DNA of 64,000 bases from Variovorax paradoxus. Lineage in GTDB: Bacteria > Pseudomonadota > Gammaproteobacteria > Burkholderiales > Burkholderiaceae_C. The stretch spans positions 1,860,001 through 1,924,000 of the forward strand of contig NZ_JAUSXG010000001.1 in NCBI RefSeq assembly GCF_030815855.1, given 5' to 3'. A program made the translations under genes and the position numbers. This document shows positions 18,377-27,606 of the stretch, piece after piece; positions within the stretch are counted from its first letter, which is position 1; each line of letters starts with the position of its first letter. The notes under the pieces were generated by a model. The model did not search any database, was not told the origin of the DNA, and saw only the letters and a list, made by a program, of their open reading frames with translations.

Positions 18377-19519
18377 TCAGTGCCTGCCGCGCGCGTCCAC
18401 CGGCCAGATGGCCACCAGCGTGTCGCCGTCGACCACGTGGTACGCGTCGTGCAGGTTGACGGTCGGGTCGCAATGCGGCGTGACGAACTCCACACGTTCG
18501 CCCAGCGCGGGCCGTGAGCCGGCGAACAGCAGCTTGCCGTGCTCGTCGCCAAAGAACGCGTAGCGGCTCGACGGATCGGCGCCGCGCGCCACCAGCGGCA
18601 CGCCGCTGTCCGTGGCGAAGCACTTGGTGCCGCCGTCGACCGTGACCCACTCCGCCGCTCGGGTGCTCACCACCGCCGTCTGCACGAACAATGACACTTC
18701 GAAAGGCGAAGGCTGCCCCGGTTGTCCGAGCACTTGCGCGTATTCCGCGTCCATGAAGACGTAGGAGCCCGCCTGCAGTTCGGTGAACGCATCGCGCTGC
18801 GCATCGAGATCGTGGGTGCCGGTGCCCGCCCCCGTGACGATATCGAAATGAATGCCGCTGCGCTTGGCTTCGGCGACGATGCGGGCGACGGTTTCGCGCA
18901 AGGCTGCGGCCGCGGCACTGCGCTGCTCCCGGTCGGCAATGTGCTGCAGGTTGCCGGCATACGCCTGCAGGCCGCGCAGTTTCAAGCGGGGTTCGGCGGC
19001 GATGAGGCGCGCCAGCTCGAGCACCTGTGCTTCGTTGGCAGCGCCGGTGCGGTTGTAGCCCGCGCCGTAGTCGACCAGCACCTCGAGCGGATGCGGCAGG
19101 CCGAGCGTGGCGGCGGCAAGATCCGCTGCGTTGCGTGGGTCGTCCACCACCACCATCATGCCGCCGGGCCCCGCGAGCCTGGCGAGTTTGACCACCCGTG
19201 CGATCTTGCTCGGCGTCACGGCGGGCGAGGTGATCAGCACATCCGGAATGCCGGCCTTGACCATCACCTCCGCCTCGCCCAGCGTGACGCAGCTCACGCC
19301 GATGGCCCCCGCGGCCACCTGGCGCCGCGCGATCTCCACCGACTTGTGGGTCTTCACATGAGGCCTGAGGCCGACGCCGCGCGCCTTGGCAAAGGCGGCC
19401 ATGCGCTCGATGTTGCGCATCAGGGCGCCCAGGTCGATCAGGAGCGCGGGCGTATCGAGCGATTGACGCCCGCCTGCAATGCCGATCAGCGGCGTATTGA
19501 CTTGCGTATCGAGGAGCAT
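18377..19519 (-). CDS. DSD1-type PLP enzyme (D-serine dehydratase / D-threonine aldolase-like)
   Basis: 380 residues. N-terminal alanine-racemase-like barrel: DTPALLIDLGALMRNI, then RPHVKTHKS with the PLP lysine, then YNRTGA. The C-terminal beta domain ends HCDPTVNLHDAYHVV, whose His-x-x and Cys bind zinc in the eukaryotic-type D-serine dehydratase; the metal-binding pair is intact. The likely reaction is removal of water from, or aldol cleavage of, a D-3-hydroxy amino acid. The start at 19519 follows TATGCAGAGAG-type sequence without a perfect Shine-Dalgarno; an upstream in-frame Met at 19588 is less likely. Confidence 0.88.
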   Translation of the reverse strand: MLLDTQVNTPLIGIAGGRQSLDTPALLIDLGALMRNIERMAAFAKARGVGLRPHVKTHKSVEIARRQVAAGAIGVSCVTLGEAEVMVKAGIPDVLITSPAVTPSKIARVVKLARLAGPGGMMVVVDDPRNAADLAAATLGLPHPLEVLVDYGAGYNRTGAANEAQVLELARLIAAEPRLKLRGLQAYAGNLQHIADREQRSAAAAALRETVARIVAEAKRSGIHFDIVTGAGTGTHDLDAQRDAFTELQAGSYVFMDAEYAQVLGQPGQPSPFEVSLFVQTAVVSTRAAEWVTVDGGTKCFATDSGVPLVARGADPSSRYAFFGDEHGKLLFAGSRPALGERVEFVTPHCDPTVNLHDAYHVVDGDTLVAIWPVDARGRH

Positions 19520-19636
19520 GGGAAACCTTCGTATGCAGAGAGTTCGGAATCCGCGCGCCAGGCGCGATGAATGGCGAAATGATCGCACCGAAAGGCTGCC
19601 GGCGGTACTTCGCCGAGCCCTCCGGGAGACGGTTGC

Positions 19637-19942
19637 TCAGTCGACTCGGGATGGCGCCCGCAGCGCGGAACGCCTGAGCGCCAGCCACCAGAGCAGCGCT
19701 GCATTGATGGCCCAGCCACCCGCCAACAGCAGGAGCGCGGTTCGCGCAACGCCCGGTTCCAGATCGAGCGTCAGCAAAGCCAGCGACCAGGGCAGCGCCC
19801 CGGCAATGGCCGCCAGCATGCCCAGTTCGCTGCCCGGAAATGCGGCGGATGAAGCGACGCAAACCACGCCCGCGGCCGAATAGGCGAGCGCGCCGATGCG
19901 CCACCAGGAAGGAAAGAGCGGCCGGGGGTCTGCGGTGTCCAT
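19637..19942 (-). CDS. Small hypothetical membrane protein
   Basis: 101 residues with three hydrophobic segments (about residues 14-34, 38-56, 66-88) and an Arg-rich C-terminus. No family recognised. It lies 65 bases downstream of the aminotransferase gene on the same strand and could be expressed with it. The start at 19942 gives a compact protein; the longer frame upstream is antisense-like sequence within the aminotransferase gene. Confidence 0.6.
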   Translation of the reverse strand: MDTADPRPLFPSWWRIGALAYSAAGVVCVASSAAFPGSELGMLAAIAGALPWSLALLTLDLEPGVARTALLLLAGGWAINAALLWWLALRRSALRAPSRVD

Positions 19943-20007
19943 GCCCCGACGATTGCAGGAGGCCGGGGCGCGCTGCGACAGCCGCCCGCGCGAAGCGGTG
20001 TAAGTCT

Positions 20008-21177
20008 TCAGGCGACGCCTGGCGCCGCTTCCGTCAGTGCGACCGACACGCACTCCAGCGCAATGGCCAGTTGCGTGAGCGTGGGCAAGCCAAAGCCCAG
20101 CCGAAACACCAGCGGCTCGTCGCCGAACCACGGTCCGGGCGCCACGCGCGTGCTGTACCGTGCCAGCGTCGCGTAGAAGCGTTCGACGGCCGCTGCGTCG
20201 AAGACCTCGTGCTTCAGCCGCACGCAGCACAACGCCCCGGCGTCCGGGCGCACCCACTCGATGTGGGCGGGATGGCGCAACACCCAGTTTTCGACGACCT
20301 GCAGGTTTTGCGCGAGGAGCTCGCGCCTCTCGCCGATGATCCGGTCGCGCTGCCTCAGCACGGCCAGCGCCAGCGCTTCGTCCACCGGCGAGCACGAGAT
20401 CACGGTGCTGAACTTGGCCGTGACCAGCGCCTGGCGCAGCGCGGTGTCGCGCGTGATGGCCCAGCCGATGCGCAGGCCCGCCGAGCCATGGCTCTTGGAG
20501 AGCGACGCCACCGAGATGACCCTGGGGCCGAGGCTCGCGGAGCTCGGCGCCGAGGTGTCGTCGCCGAACGCGGCCTCGCGGTAGGTTTCGTCGATCACCA
20601 GCCAGGCTTCGGGTGCGTGTTCGGCCAGCATCGCCACGATCTCGCGCAAGGTTTGCGCGGGAATCGCAACGCCCGAAGGGTTCTGCGGCGAGGCCAGGCT
20701 CACCACCTTCGTTTTCGGCGACAGCAGTTTTCGCAGCGCGCCCAGGTCGACGCGGTAGCCCGTGTCGAAGCGCAAGGGCAGCGCGCGCGTGGTGGCGCCG
20801 ACGGCGGTCAGCGCGTTGCGCGCGAGCGGAAACACCGGTTCGGCCACGATGGCTTCGTCGCCTGCCTGGCACAGCATGAAAGCGATGAGAAAAAGAGCGT
20901 GCATGCCGCCGACAGTGACCACCACGTCGTCGGCATCGACGCCGTTGTCAGCCGCGATTTCCCGGCGGAGCTCCGGGTTGCCCGCGGCCGTGCCGTAGTC
21001 CAGCGCAAAGTCGGCGCCGTCGCCGAAAGCCGTGTCGATCAACTCAGCCAGCCGCACGCTCGGCCCCACGCTTTCGGCAAGGTCGAAGCGGGGCGCTTTG
21101 CCGACCAGGGAGATGATTTCGTTGTTCGGAAACCGTGCCATGTGCTGCTGCTTCATCGGTGGTTGTTGAGCTGACAT
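20008..21177 (-). CDS. Pyridoxal-phosphate-dependent class I/II aminotransferase
   Basis: 389 residues, fold type I. PLP-binding features: SLASPQNPSGVAIP (the Asn of the NPSG motif), WLVIDETYREA (Asp for the pyridine N) and SLSKSHGSAGLRIGW with the Schiff-base Lys. It is divergent from the MocR gene 100 bases away, a very common arrangement in which the MocR protein controls the neighbouring PLP enzyme. Substrate not predictable. The start at 21177 is chosen; an upstream in-frame Met (21213) lies inside the shared control region. Confidence 0.9.
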   Translation of the reverse strand: MSAQQPPMKQQHMARFPNNEIISLVGKAPRFDLAESVGPSVRLAELIDTAFGDGADFALDYGTAAGNPELRREIAADNGVDADDVVVTVGGMHALFLIAFMLCQAGDEAIVAEPVFPLARNALTAVGATTRALPLRFDTGYRVDLGALRKLLSPKTKVVSLASPQNPSGVAIPAQTLREIVAMLAEHAPEAWLVIDETYREAAFGDDTSAPSSASLGPRVISVASLSKSHGSAGLRIGWAITRDTALRQALVTAKFSTVISCSPVDEALALAVLRQRDRIIGERRELLAQNLQVVENWVLRHPAHIEWVRPDAGALCCVRLKHEVFDAAAVERFYATLARYSTRVAPGPWFGDEPLVFRLGFGLPTLTQLAIALECVSVALTEAAPGVA

Positions 21178-21213
21178 CGATGTTGCCGATCGACGGCTGG
21201 CGATAACAGCCAC

Positions 21214-21256
21214 AATTTCCTGAAATTAGGTGCAGTACAGTTGCATGCCGTGCAGT
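21214..21256. promoter_or_regulatory. Candidate MocR operator (direct repeat plus small inverted repeat)
   Basis: The 7-mer GTGCAGT occurs at 21230-21236 and again at 21250-21256, exactly 20 bases apart (two helical turns, same DNA face). Just upstream, AATTTC-CT-GAAATT (21214-21227) forms an inverted repeat. MocR-family regulators typically bind direct repeats on one face in such divergent regions. Function inferred. Confidence 0.45.
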
Positions 21257-21277
21257 CCACGCAAGCAGGAGTGATCC

Positions 21278-22723
21278 GTGTCGCAGCCCTCCCGATTCCG
21301 CTATGAAGAAGTTGCCGATTTCGTCGCCGGCCTGGCCGGCCGCGGCGCGCTGCAGCCCGGAACCCGGGCGCCGTCGCTGCGCGAGATCAGCACGCAGCAG
21401 CGCACCAGCCTCAGCACCGCCGTGCAGGCCTACCGCCTGCTCGAAGACCGCGGCGTTCTCGAGGTGCGGCCGCAGTCGGGCTATTACGTGGCCAAGGCGC
21501 CGCCCGCACTGCCCGTGCCTACTACCGCGCGGCATTCGATCCGGCCCGCCAAGGTGGAGCTGTCGGGACTCATGCTGAACCTGCTGGAGCACGCCTCGGA
21601 CGAAGCTTTCGTGCCGCTCGGCTGCGCCATTCCCAATCAGCGCCTGCTGTCGTCGTCCAAGCTCGATCTCGTTCTTTCGCGCACGGCGCGCGTGAAGGGC
21701 AGGCAATGCAACACCTACTCGCCGCCACGCGGCGAGATGTCGCTGCGGCTGGAGATCGCGCGGCGCGCGCTGCGGTTCGGGCAGGCGCTGTCGCCGGACG
21801 ACATTGCCATTACCTGCGGCTGCACCGAAGCGCTGGCGCTGGCGCTCGATGCTGTCACGGAGCCCGGCGACACGGTGGCGATCGAGTCGCCGACCTACTT
21901 CGGGCTGCTGCAGGTGCTGCGCGCGAAGAAGCTCAAGGTGGTCGAGCTGCCGACCGATGCTGTCACCGGCGTGGACGTCGACGCGCTCGGCCATGCCGTG
22001 GCCTCGGGCAGGGTGCGCGCCTGCGTGCTGGCGTCGAGCTTCAGCAATCCGCTCGGCTGCACCATGCCTGAGGAAAACAAGCGCGCCGTCTTGCGGCTGC
22101 TTGCGAAGCACGGCGTGCCGCTGATCGAGGACGACGTCTACGGCGACATCCATTTCCGCGAGGAGCGGCCGTTGCCTTTCAGCGCGCTCGACACGCACGA
22201 CAACGTCATCTACTGTGGCTCGTTCTCCAAGACGCTCGCGCCCGGCTACCGCATCGGCTGGATCGTGACGAGGCGCCACATGGCGAGGGTGCTCGAAACC
22301 AAGTTCGCCACGAGTCTTGCCACACCGGTGTTGACCCAACTGGCGCTTGCCACCTTCCTCTCGAACGGCGACTACGACCGCCACCTGCGCCGCATTCGCC
22401 GCGAGTTTGCCGACACGCTGGGCCGCATGACGCGGGTGATCGAGCAAGAGTTTCCACCGGGCACGAAGGTGTCGCGGCCCAAAGGAAACTTCGTGCTGTG
22501 GGTCGAGCTGCCCGAGCCGGCCGACACGCAACTGCTGTTCGCAGAGGCGCTGGAGAAGGGCATCTGCTTCGCACCCGGGGTCGTGTTCTCGGCCAGCGGC
22601 AAGTACGCGAACTGCCTTCGCCTGAGTGGTGGCCACGGCTGGGACGCGCGCATCGAGAAGGGCCTGCGCACGCTCGGCGCCATGGCCTGCAAGGCGTTCG
22701 CGGGCCGGAGCCCCAAGCCATGA
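21278..22723 (+). CDS. MocR-type transcriptional regulator (GntR winged helix + aminotransferase-like domain)
   Basis: 481 residues. Residues 1-75 are a GntR-type winged helix (PSLREISTQQRTSLSTAVQAYRLLEDRGVLEVRPQSGYYV). The rest is a fold-type-I aminotransferase domain that binds PLP: CTEALALALD, FSNPLGCTMP, IEDDVYGDI and GSFSKTLAPGYRIGW with the PLP lysine retained. Starts with GTG at 21278, preceded by AGGAG (21267-21271). Likely senses PLP or an amino compound and controls the divergent aminotransferase. Its stop overlaps the NUDIX start (ATGA), so the NUDIX gene is translationally coupled. Confidence 0.93.
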   Translation: MSQPSRFRYEEVADFVAGLAGRGALQPGTRAPSLREISTQQRTSLSTAVQAYRLLEDRGVLEVRPQSGYYVAKAPPALPVPTTARHSIRPAKVELSGLMLNLLEHASDEAFVPLGCAIPNQRLLSSSKLDLVLSRTARVKGRQCNTYSPPRGEMSLRLEIARRALRFGQALSPDDIAITCGCTEALALALDAVTEPGDTVAIESPTYFGLLQVLRAKKLKVVELPTDAVTGVDVDALGHAVASGRVRACVLASSFSNPLGCTMPEENKRAVLRLLAKHGVPLIEDDVYGDIHFREERPLPFSALDTHDNVIYCGSFSKTLAPGYRIGWIVTRRHMARVLETKFATSLATPVLTQLALATFLSNGDYDRHLRRIRREFADTLGRMTRVIEQEFPPGTKVSRPKGNFVLWVELPEPADTQLLFAEALEKGICFAPGVVFSASGKYANCLRLSGGHGWDARIEKGLRTLGAMACKAFAGRSPKP

Positions 22724-23196
22724 TTTCAGTCCATCTTCACGGCCAGCGCTTTCAGGTTCGTGCCGCTGCAGTCATCCTTCATGCCGGCCACCTGCTCGTG
22801 CACCGGGCTCCGGGCGACGCGTACTGGGCCTTGCCGGGAGGCCGGGTCGAAGTGGGCGAGCAGGCGTCGGCCACGATCGTCCGCGAGATGAAGGAAGAAC
22901 TCGGCGAAGACGTCGAATGCGGCGAGCTTCTCCACATTGCGGAGAACTTCTTCGACCTCGGCGGCCAGCGCAATCACGAGATCGGCTTTTACTTTCGCGT
23001 CTCGCTGGCCGAGACTTCGGGCTGCCTCGACAAGGCGCGGATCTACCCGGGCATAGAGAGCCACCTGGAACTGGAGTTTCGCTGGTTCCCGGTCGCGGAG
23101 CTTGCGTCCATCAATCTGCGGCCGACCTTTCTTCCGGCCTCTCTGGCAGCCGATCCGCCGGTTTTCTCGCACGCGGTGCAGCGCGAATACCCCTGA
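22720..23196 (+). CDS. NUDIX hydrolase
   Basis: 158 residues with a complete Nudix box GGRVEVGEQASATIVREMKEELGED (GX5EX7REUXEEXGU; positions about 43-67). It hydrolyses a nucleoside diphosphate linked to another moiety; the substrate cannot be read from sequence. It starts inside the MocR stop codon (ATGA overlap at 22720-22723), which implies coupled translation with the regulator. Convergent with the downstream LysR gene. Confidence 0.93.
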   Translation: MISVHLHGQRFQVRAAAVILHAGHLLVHRAPGDAYWALPGGRVEVGEQASATIVREMKEELGEDVECGELLHIAENFFDLGGQRNHEIGFYFRVSLAETSGCLDKARIYPGIESHLELEFRWFPVAELASINLRPTFLPASLAADPPVFSHAVQREYP

Positions 23197-23225
23197 TCGT
23201 TCGGGCGCACATCGGTCTTGGCGGC

Positions 23226-24158
23226 TCAGCTTCTGGCAGTGCCGGAACCCAGGCGCGAGAAGGCCTCGGACAAACACTCCACGAACACCCGTATGCGCGA
23301 TGAGAGCTGATGCCGCTGCGCGTAGACGGCATGGATGTCCGCATTGGGCGTCCGGTACTGCGGCAGCACCTGCACCAGGCGGCCGCTTGTCAGATAGCGC
23401 TCGATGTCCCACTCGGCGCGCATCACGATGCCATGCCCGTCCAGCGCCCAGCGCACCGCAATCTCCCCGTCGTTGGTGGTCAGCGCGCCGCGGACCTTGA
23501 CGGTCTCGGTGTGCTCCCGGTGGCCCTTTCCGCTCGACAGGCGCCAGACCCCGTAGGCGTCGTTGCCCTGGCGAATCCCAATGCAGTCATGGCGCGCCAA
23601 GTCACTCGGCACCGCCGGCATGCCGCGCTGCGCGAGGTACTTGGGCGAGGCGCACAGCAGCCGGCGGTTCGGCGCGAGCCGCTTCGCGATCACTCTGGCG
23701 TCAGGGGGCTCGCCGAAGCGGACGCAGACATCGAAGGCGTCGTCGGTCAGCGGCGGCGGGTCGGCAGACAGCTGCAACTGCACCTCGACGTCGGGGCACA
23801 AGCGGCTGTAGCGTGAAATCACCGGCGCCACGTGCATGCGGCCGAAGCCCAAAGTGGCATTCACGCGCAGCAGGCCTTTCGGCGATCCGCTGCCTTTGGC
23901 CAGGAGCTGGTCCAGGTCATCGAGCTCCCCGAGGATGCGGCGTGCGTGTTCGAGGAACACCTCGCCCTCGGGCGTGAGGCTCATGCGCCGCGTGGTGCGG
24001 TTCACCAGCGGCGTGCGAAGCCGCTGCTCCATCTGGGACAGCCGCTTGCTCACCGCCGGCGTGGAGACGCCCAGATTGCGCGCCGCGGCGCTCAGGCTGC
24101 CGCCGGTGGCAATTTGAACGAAGAAGCCCAGTTCGGAGGGCTGGATGCCATGGCTCAT
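23226..24158 (-). CDS. dmlR: LysR family regulator (DmlR-like)
   Basis: 310 residues. N-terminal LysR helix-turn-helix (FVQIATGGSLSAAARNLGVSTPAVSKRLSQMEQRL), linker RMSLTPEGEVFL, then a periplasmic-binding-like effector domain. It is divergent from a D-malate/tartrate dehydrogenase gene with 108 bases between the starts, exactly the dmlR-dmlA arrangement of Escherichia coli, where DmlR activates dmlA. The symbol is given by this context. LysR binding sites probably lie at 24159-24266; I did not find one convincing T-N11-A site. Confidence 0.88.
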   Translation of the reverse strand: MSHGIQPSELGFFVQIATGGSLSAAARNLGVSTPAVSKRLSQMEQRLRTPLVNRTTRRMSLTPEGEVFLEHARRILGELDDLDQLLAKGSGSPKGLLRVNATLGFGRMHVAPVISRYSRLCPDVEVQLQLSADPPPLTDDAFDVCVRFGEPPDARVIAKRLAPNRRLLCASPKYLAQRGMPAVPSDLARHDCIGIRQGNDAYGVWRLSSGKGHREHTETVKVRGALTTNDGEIAVRWALDGHGIVMRAEWDIERYLTSGRLVQVLPQYRTPNADIHAVYAQRHQLSSRIRVFVECLSEAFSRLGSGTARS

Positions 24159-24266
24159 GGTCGGCCGATTGTTGACTTGCGGTTAAGGATGGATTCACTT
24201 TACCCGTGCAACGCCATCGGACGCAAACCACAGAATCGGTCGAACCATTCAAAGGACACGGCGCAC

Positions 24267-25358
24267 ATGAAGACGTACAAGATCGCAACCATCCCCGGGG
24301 ACGGCATCGGCAAGGAAGTCGTGCCCGCGGGCCAGCAAGTGCTGGAAGCCCTCGCTTCGGCGGGCAGCGGCTTCAAGTTCGAGTTCGAGAATTTCGGCTG
24401 GGGCGGCGACTGGTTTCGCACGCACGGCACGATGATGCCGGCCGACGGCCTCGACGCGCTGCGCGGCAAGGACGCCATTCTGTTCGGCTCGGCGGGCGAC
24501 CCGCACATTCCCGACCACATCACGCTCTGGGGCCTGCGCCTGAAGATTTGCCAGGGCTTCGACCAGTACGCCAACGTGCGCCCGACGCGCATCCTGCCGG
24601 GCATCGACGGCCCTCTGAAGCGCTGCGGGCCCGACGACCTCAACTGGGTGATCGTGCGCGAGAACTCCGAAGGCGAATACGCGGGTGTCGGCGGCCGCGT
24701 GCACCAGGGCCACCCCATCGAAGCCGCCACCGACGTGTCGATGATGACCCGCGCCGGCGTCGAACGCATCATGCGCTTCGCGTTCAAACTCGCGCAGTCA
24801 CGCCCCCGCAAGCTCCTGACCGTCATTACCAAGAGCAACGCCCAGCGCCATGCGATGGTGATGTGGGACGAGATTGCGTTGCAGATCTCCAAGGAGTTTC
24901 CGGACGTCACCTGGGACAAGGAACTGGTCGATGCATCGACCGCACGCATGATCAACCGGCCGGCCTCGCTCGACACCATCGTGGCCACCAACCTGCATGC
25001 CGACATCCTCAGCGACCTGGCCGCCGCGCTCGCGGGCAGCCTGGGCATTGCGCCCACCGGCAACATCGACCCCGAACGCCGCTACCCATCGATGTTCGAG
25101 CCCATCCACGGGTCGGCCTTCGACATCATGGGGAAGGGCTTGGCCAATCCGGTAGGTACCTTCTGGTCGGTCGTGATGATGCTCGAGCATCTGGGCGAAG
25201 CCGAGGCCGCAAAGCGCGTCATGGAAGCGATCGAAGCCGTGACAGCCGACCCGGCGCTGCATACGCGCGATCTCGGAGGCATCGCCACCACGGCGCAGGT
25301 TACGCAGGCGGTATGCGCGCGGCTCGGGTCGACCGAGCGGCAGCGCCAGGCCGCCTAG
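24267..25358 (+). CDS. dmlA: D-malate / tartrate dehydrogenase (decarboxylating)
   Basis: 363 residues, isocitrate/isopropylmalate dehydrogenase superfamily. IPGDGIGKEVVPAG at the N-terminus, RENSEGEYAGVGGR for the substrate, an active-site lysine in VITKSNAQRHAM, and metal-binding aspartates in VDASTARM and NLHADILSDLAAAL. The C-terminal nucleotide loop is EPIHGSAFDIMGKGLANPVG. It oxidises D-malate (or meso/L-tartrate) to pyruvate (or a related keto acid) and CO2 with NAD and a divalent metal. AAAGGA precedes the ATG. A Bug receptor follows 66 bases later and may deliver the substrate. Confidence 0.93.
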   Translation: MKTYKIATIPGDGIGKEVVPAGQQVLEALASAGSGFKFEFENFGWGGDWFRTHGTMMPADGLDALRGKDAILFGSAGDPHIPDHITLWGLRLKICQGFDQYANVRPTRILPGIDGPLKRCGPDDLNWVIVRENSEGEYAGVGGRVHQGHPIEAATDVSMMTRAGVERIMRFAFKLAQSRPRKLLTVITKSNAQRHAMVMWDEIALQISKEFPDVTWDKELVDASTARMINRPASLDTIVATNLHADILSDLAAALAGSLGIAPTGNIDPERRYPSMFEPIHGSAFDIMGKGLANPVGTFWSVVMMLEHLGEAEAAKRVMEAIEAVTADPALHTRDLGGIATTAQVTQAVCARLGSTERQRQAA

Positions 25359-25424
25359 GGCGCGCTGAACTCAATGCCTATCAAGACCGAGAACGGCACA
25401 GGCCGTCAGCCTGGAGACAAAGAC

Positions 25425-26420
25425 ATGAAGCAACGATTCGCCGTCGGGCGCCGCACCCTCACGGGAACCGCCTTCGCGGCGCTCGGCCTGTCCATCGTGC
25501 CCTGGGCTGCCGCGCAGGAGCCGTGGCCGGCCAAGCCGATCAGCCTGGTCGTGCCGTTCCCGTCCGGCGGCACCACCGACGTGCTGGCGCGCGCGCTCGC
25601 CGATGCGCTGTCCAAGAGCCTGGGCCAGCCCGTAGTCGTAGAGAGCAAGCCGGGCGCTGGCGCCACGCTTGGCGCCGACTACGTCGCCAAGGCCAAGCCT
25701 GACGGCTACACGCTGCTGATGGGCGCGGTGCATCACACCATCGCCACCAGCGTCTACAAGAAGCTTCCGTACGATTTTCAGAAAGATCTCGTCCCCATCA
25801 CCACGGTGGCGATGGTGCCGAACGTGCTGGTGGTCAACGCTTCGCTCACGCCGGCCAAGTCAGTCGCCGAACTGGTTGCCCTCGCCAAGGCGTCGTCCAA
25901 GGAGATGGCCTACGGCTCCAATGGCAACGGCACCGCGCAGCATCTGATCGGCACCCAGTTTCAGGCCAGCACCGGCGTGAAGCTGCTGCACGTGCCGTAC
26001 AAGGGGAGTGGGCCGCTCACGACCGACCTGCTGGGCGGACAGGTAGACATGTCCTTCGACACCATCACACCGGTGCTGCAGCACATCAAGGGCGGCAAGC
26101 TGCGCGCGCTGGCCGTCACCACGGCCAAGCGTTCTGCCGTGCTCCCCGATGTTCCGACACTCGACGAAGCCGGGCTGAAGGGCTTCGACATCGGCACCTG
26201 GTTCGGCGTGCTCGCGCCGGCCGGAACGCCCAAGGACATCGCTGCGAAGCTGAATGCCGAGATGGTCAGGATCATCAAGTCGCCGGACTTCGCCGAACGG
26301 ATGCGCGCGATCGGCGCCGACCCCATCGGCGACAGCGCCGCCGAGATGGCCGCCCGGATCCGCGAAGAGACGATCAAGTTCGCCAGGCTTGTGAAGGATG
26401 GCAAGGTGGCGGTCGAATAG
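25425..26420 (+). CDS. Bug-family substrate-binding protein, linked to dmlA
   Basis: 331-residue periplasmic receptor. Signal peptide with a twin-Arg pair (VGRRTLTGTAFAALGLSIVPWAAAQ), then the Bug opening WPAKPISLVVPFPSGGTTD, VVVESKPGAGATLGADYVA, and HVPYKGSGPLTTDLLGGQVDMSFDT. The start at 25425 is preceded by a GGAGAC sequence; an in-frame ATG at 25374 would add 17 residues of no signal character. Position after dmlA suggests D-malate or tartrate as ligand (inferred). No tctAB partner here. Convergent, 18 bases, with the sugar-binding protein gene. Confidence 0.93.
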   Translation: MKQRFAVGRRTLTGTAFAALGLSIVPWAAAQEPWPAKPISLVVPFPSGGTTDVLARALADALSKSLGQPVVVESKPGAGATLGADYVAKAKPDGYTLLMGAVHHTIATSVYKKLPYDFQKDLVPITTVAMVPNVLVVNASLTPAKSVAELVALAKASSKEMAYGSNGNGTAQHLIGTQFQASTGVKLLHVPYKGSGPLTTDLLGGQVDMSFDTITPVLQHIKGGKLRALAVTTAKRSAVLPDVPTLDEAGLKGFDIGTWFGVLAPAGTPKDIAAKLNAEMVRIIKSPDFAERMRAIGADPIGDSAAEMAARIREETIKFARLVKDGKVAVE

Positions 26421-26438
26421 CCGCCACCGGGCTTCCGA

Positions 26439-27563
26439 TCACTTGCCCCAGATCGTCCGATAGGCGGCGCGGTAGCCGTTGTCGGGGTCGAAGCTGTTCT
26501 TGGGGCCGCCATCGTTCTTGATGTTGTCGGCCGTCACGAGGTGCACCGGCGTCGAGTAGCCGCTGGCCGCCTGGCCGCCGAGTGCGCGGTTGATTTCATC
26601 GACCATCTGCCAGCCGTGCAGATTGAGCGGCTCCGGCACCGTGCCGGCCTGGAAACGCTGGTTGCGGATGCGCTGGTACGCCGACTCCGAGCCGTCGCCG
26701 CCCGAGAGGTTCTGCAGACCCTTCGCGCTGGCGCCGGCCGACTGCAGGGTGGGACCCATGAAGTCGAAATAGAGATCGTTGATGCCAAGGGAGTAGGTCC
26801 ACTTGGCGCCGTGGCGCTGGATCAGCGAGGTCGTCAGCTGCGGCATGCGGGTCGAGGTGTCGGCGAGCGGCGTGTCCTCGACGCCGAGCAACGTGCAGCC
26901 GCCGCACTTCCGGATGACGTCGGCCATCGCGTTCGACTTGGCGATCGCGACCGCGTAGGCCGAGTCGGTGAACACCACCACGCCCGCCTTGCCGTCCGAC
27001 TTCGCGACCGCATAGAGCGCCGCGATCTCCGCCACGTCCTGCGCGCTGGTCGTCACGTTGAAGAACATGCCGTCGACGGCGCCGGCTTCCTTCGCGGCAT
27101 GCCAGCCGACCACGGGCACCTTGCTCTCGGTGGCTTTCTTCACGTTGGCGGCTTGCTCCTTGGCGTCGAAGCCGCCGAGCAGAATGCCGGCCGGCTTGAG
27201 CGCCATCGCCTGGTTGAAAGCGGCGGTGCGGCCTTGCACGGTGCCTTGCCCGTCGAGCACACGCACCTTCCAGCCGATGGCGCCGGCGGCTTCTTCCACG
27301 CCCTTGGAGACGCCGAGCACGCCGCCGTTGCGCATGTCGGACGCGACAAACACGATGGTCTTGTCGGCCGCCGCCTTGGGGCCGGTGGTGGGGCCGTCCC
27401 ATTTGTTCTTCGGTGCCGTGGCGGCTGCGACCTTCTGCCTGGCCAAGTCCAGAAAGTCGTCGGCCATTGCGTGGCCGCCGAGGCCCGCGAGAACGGCGGC
27501 CAGGGTGCTGGCGAACACCGCGCGGCGGGCCCGGTGCATCGATACATGGAAGGATGTCGTCAT
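26439..27563 (-). CDS. ABC sugar transporter periplasmic binding protein
   Basis: 374 residues with a signal peptide (FASTLAAVLAGLGGHAMA) and a periplasmic-binding-protein type I fold (peripla_BP_4): VFVASDMRNGGVLGVSKGVEEAA, DGQGTVQGRTAAFNQAMA, then the hinge segments GMFFNVTTSAQDVAEIAALYAV. Two close Cys residues (RKCGGC) occur near residue 220. AGGAGA before the ATG supports the start at 27563. It is the last gene of the ten-gene operon starting at 37904, 43 bases after the permease. Ligand: a sugar or lactone, judged from the enzymes in the operon. Confidence 0.9.
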   Translation of the reverse strand: MTTSFHVSMHRARRAVFASTLAAVLAGLGGHAMADDFLDLARQKVAAATAPKNKWDGPTTGPKAAADKTIVFVASDMRNGGVLGVSKGVEEAAGAIGWKVRVLDGQGTVQGRTAAFNQAMALKPAGILLGGFDAKEQAANVKKATESKVPVVGWHAAKEAGAVDGMFFNVTTSAQDVAEIAALYAVAKSDGKAGVVVFTDSAYAVAIAKSNAMADVIRKCGGCTLLGVEDTPLADTSTRMPQLTTSLIQRHGAKWTYSLGINDLYFDFMGPTLQSAGASAKGLQNLSGGDGSESAYQRIRNQRFQAGTVPEPLNLHGWQMVDEINRALGGQAASGYSTPVHLVTADNIKNDGGPKNSFDPDNGYRAAYRTIWGK

Positions 27564-27606
27564 GGTTGTCTCCTGTTGTGGTTGGTGAATCTGCGCGGAA
27601 AGAAAC

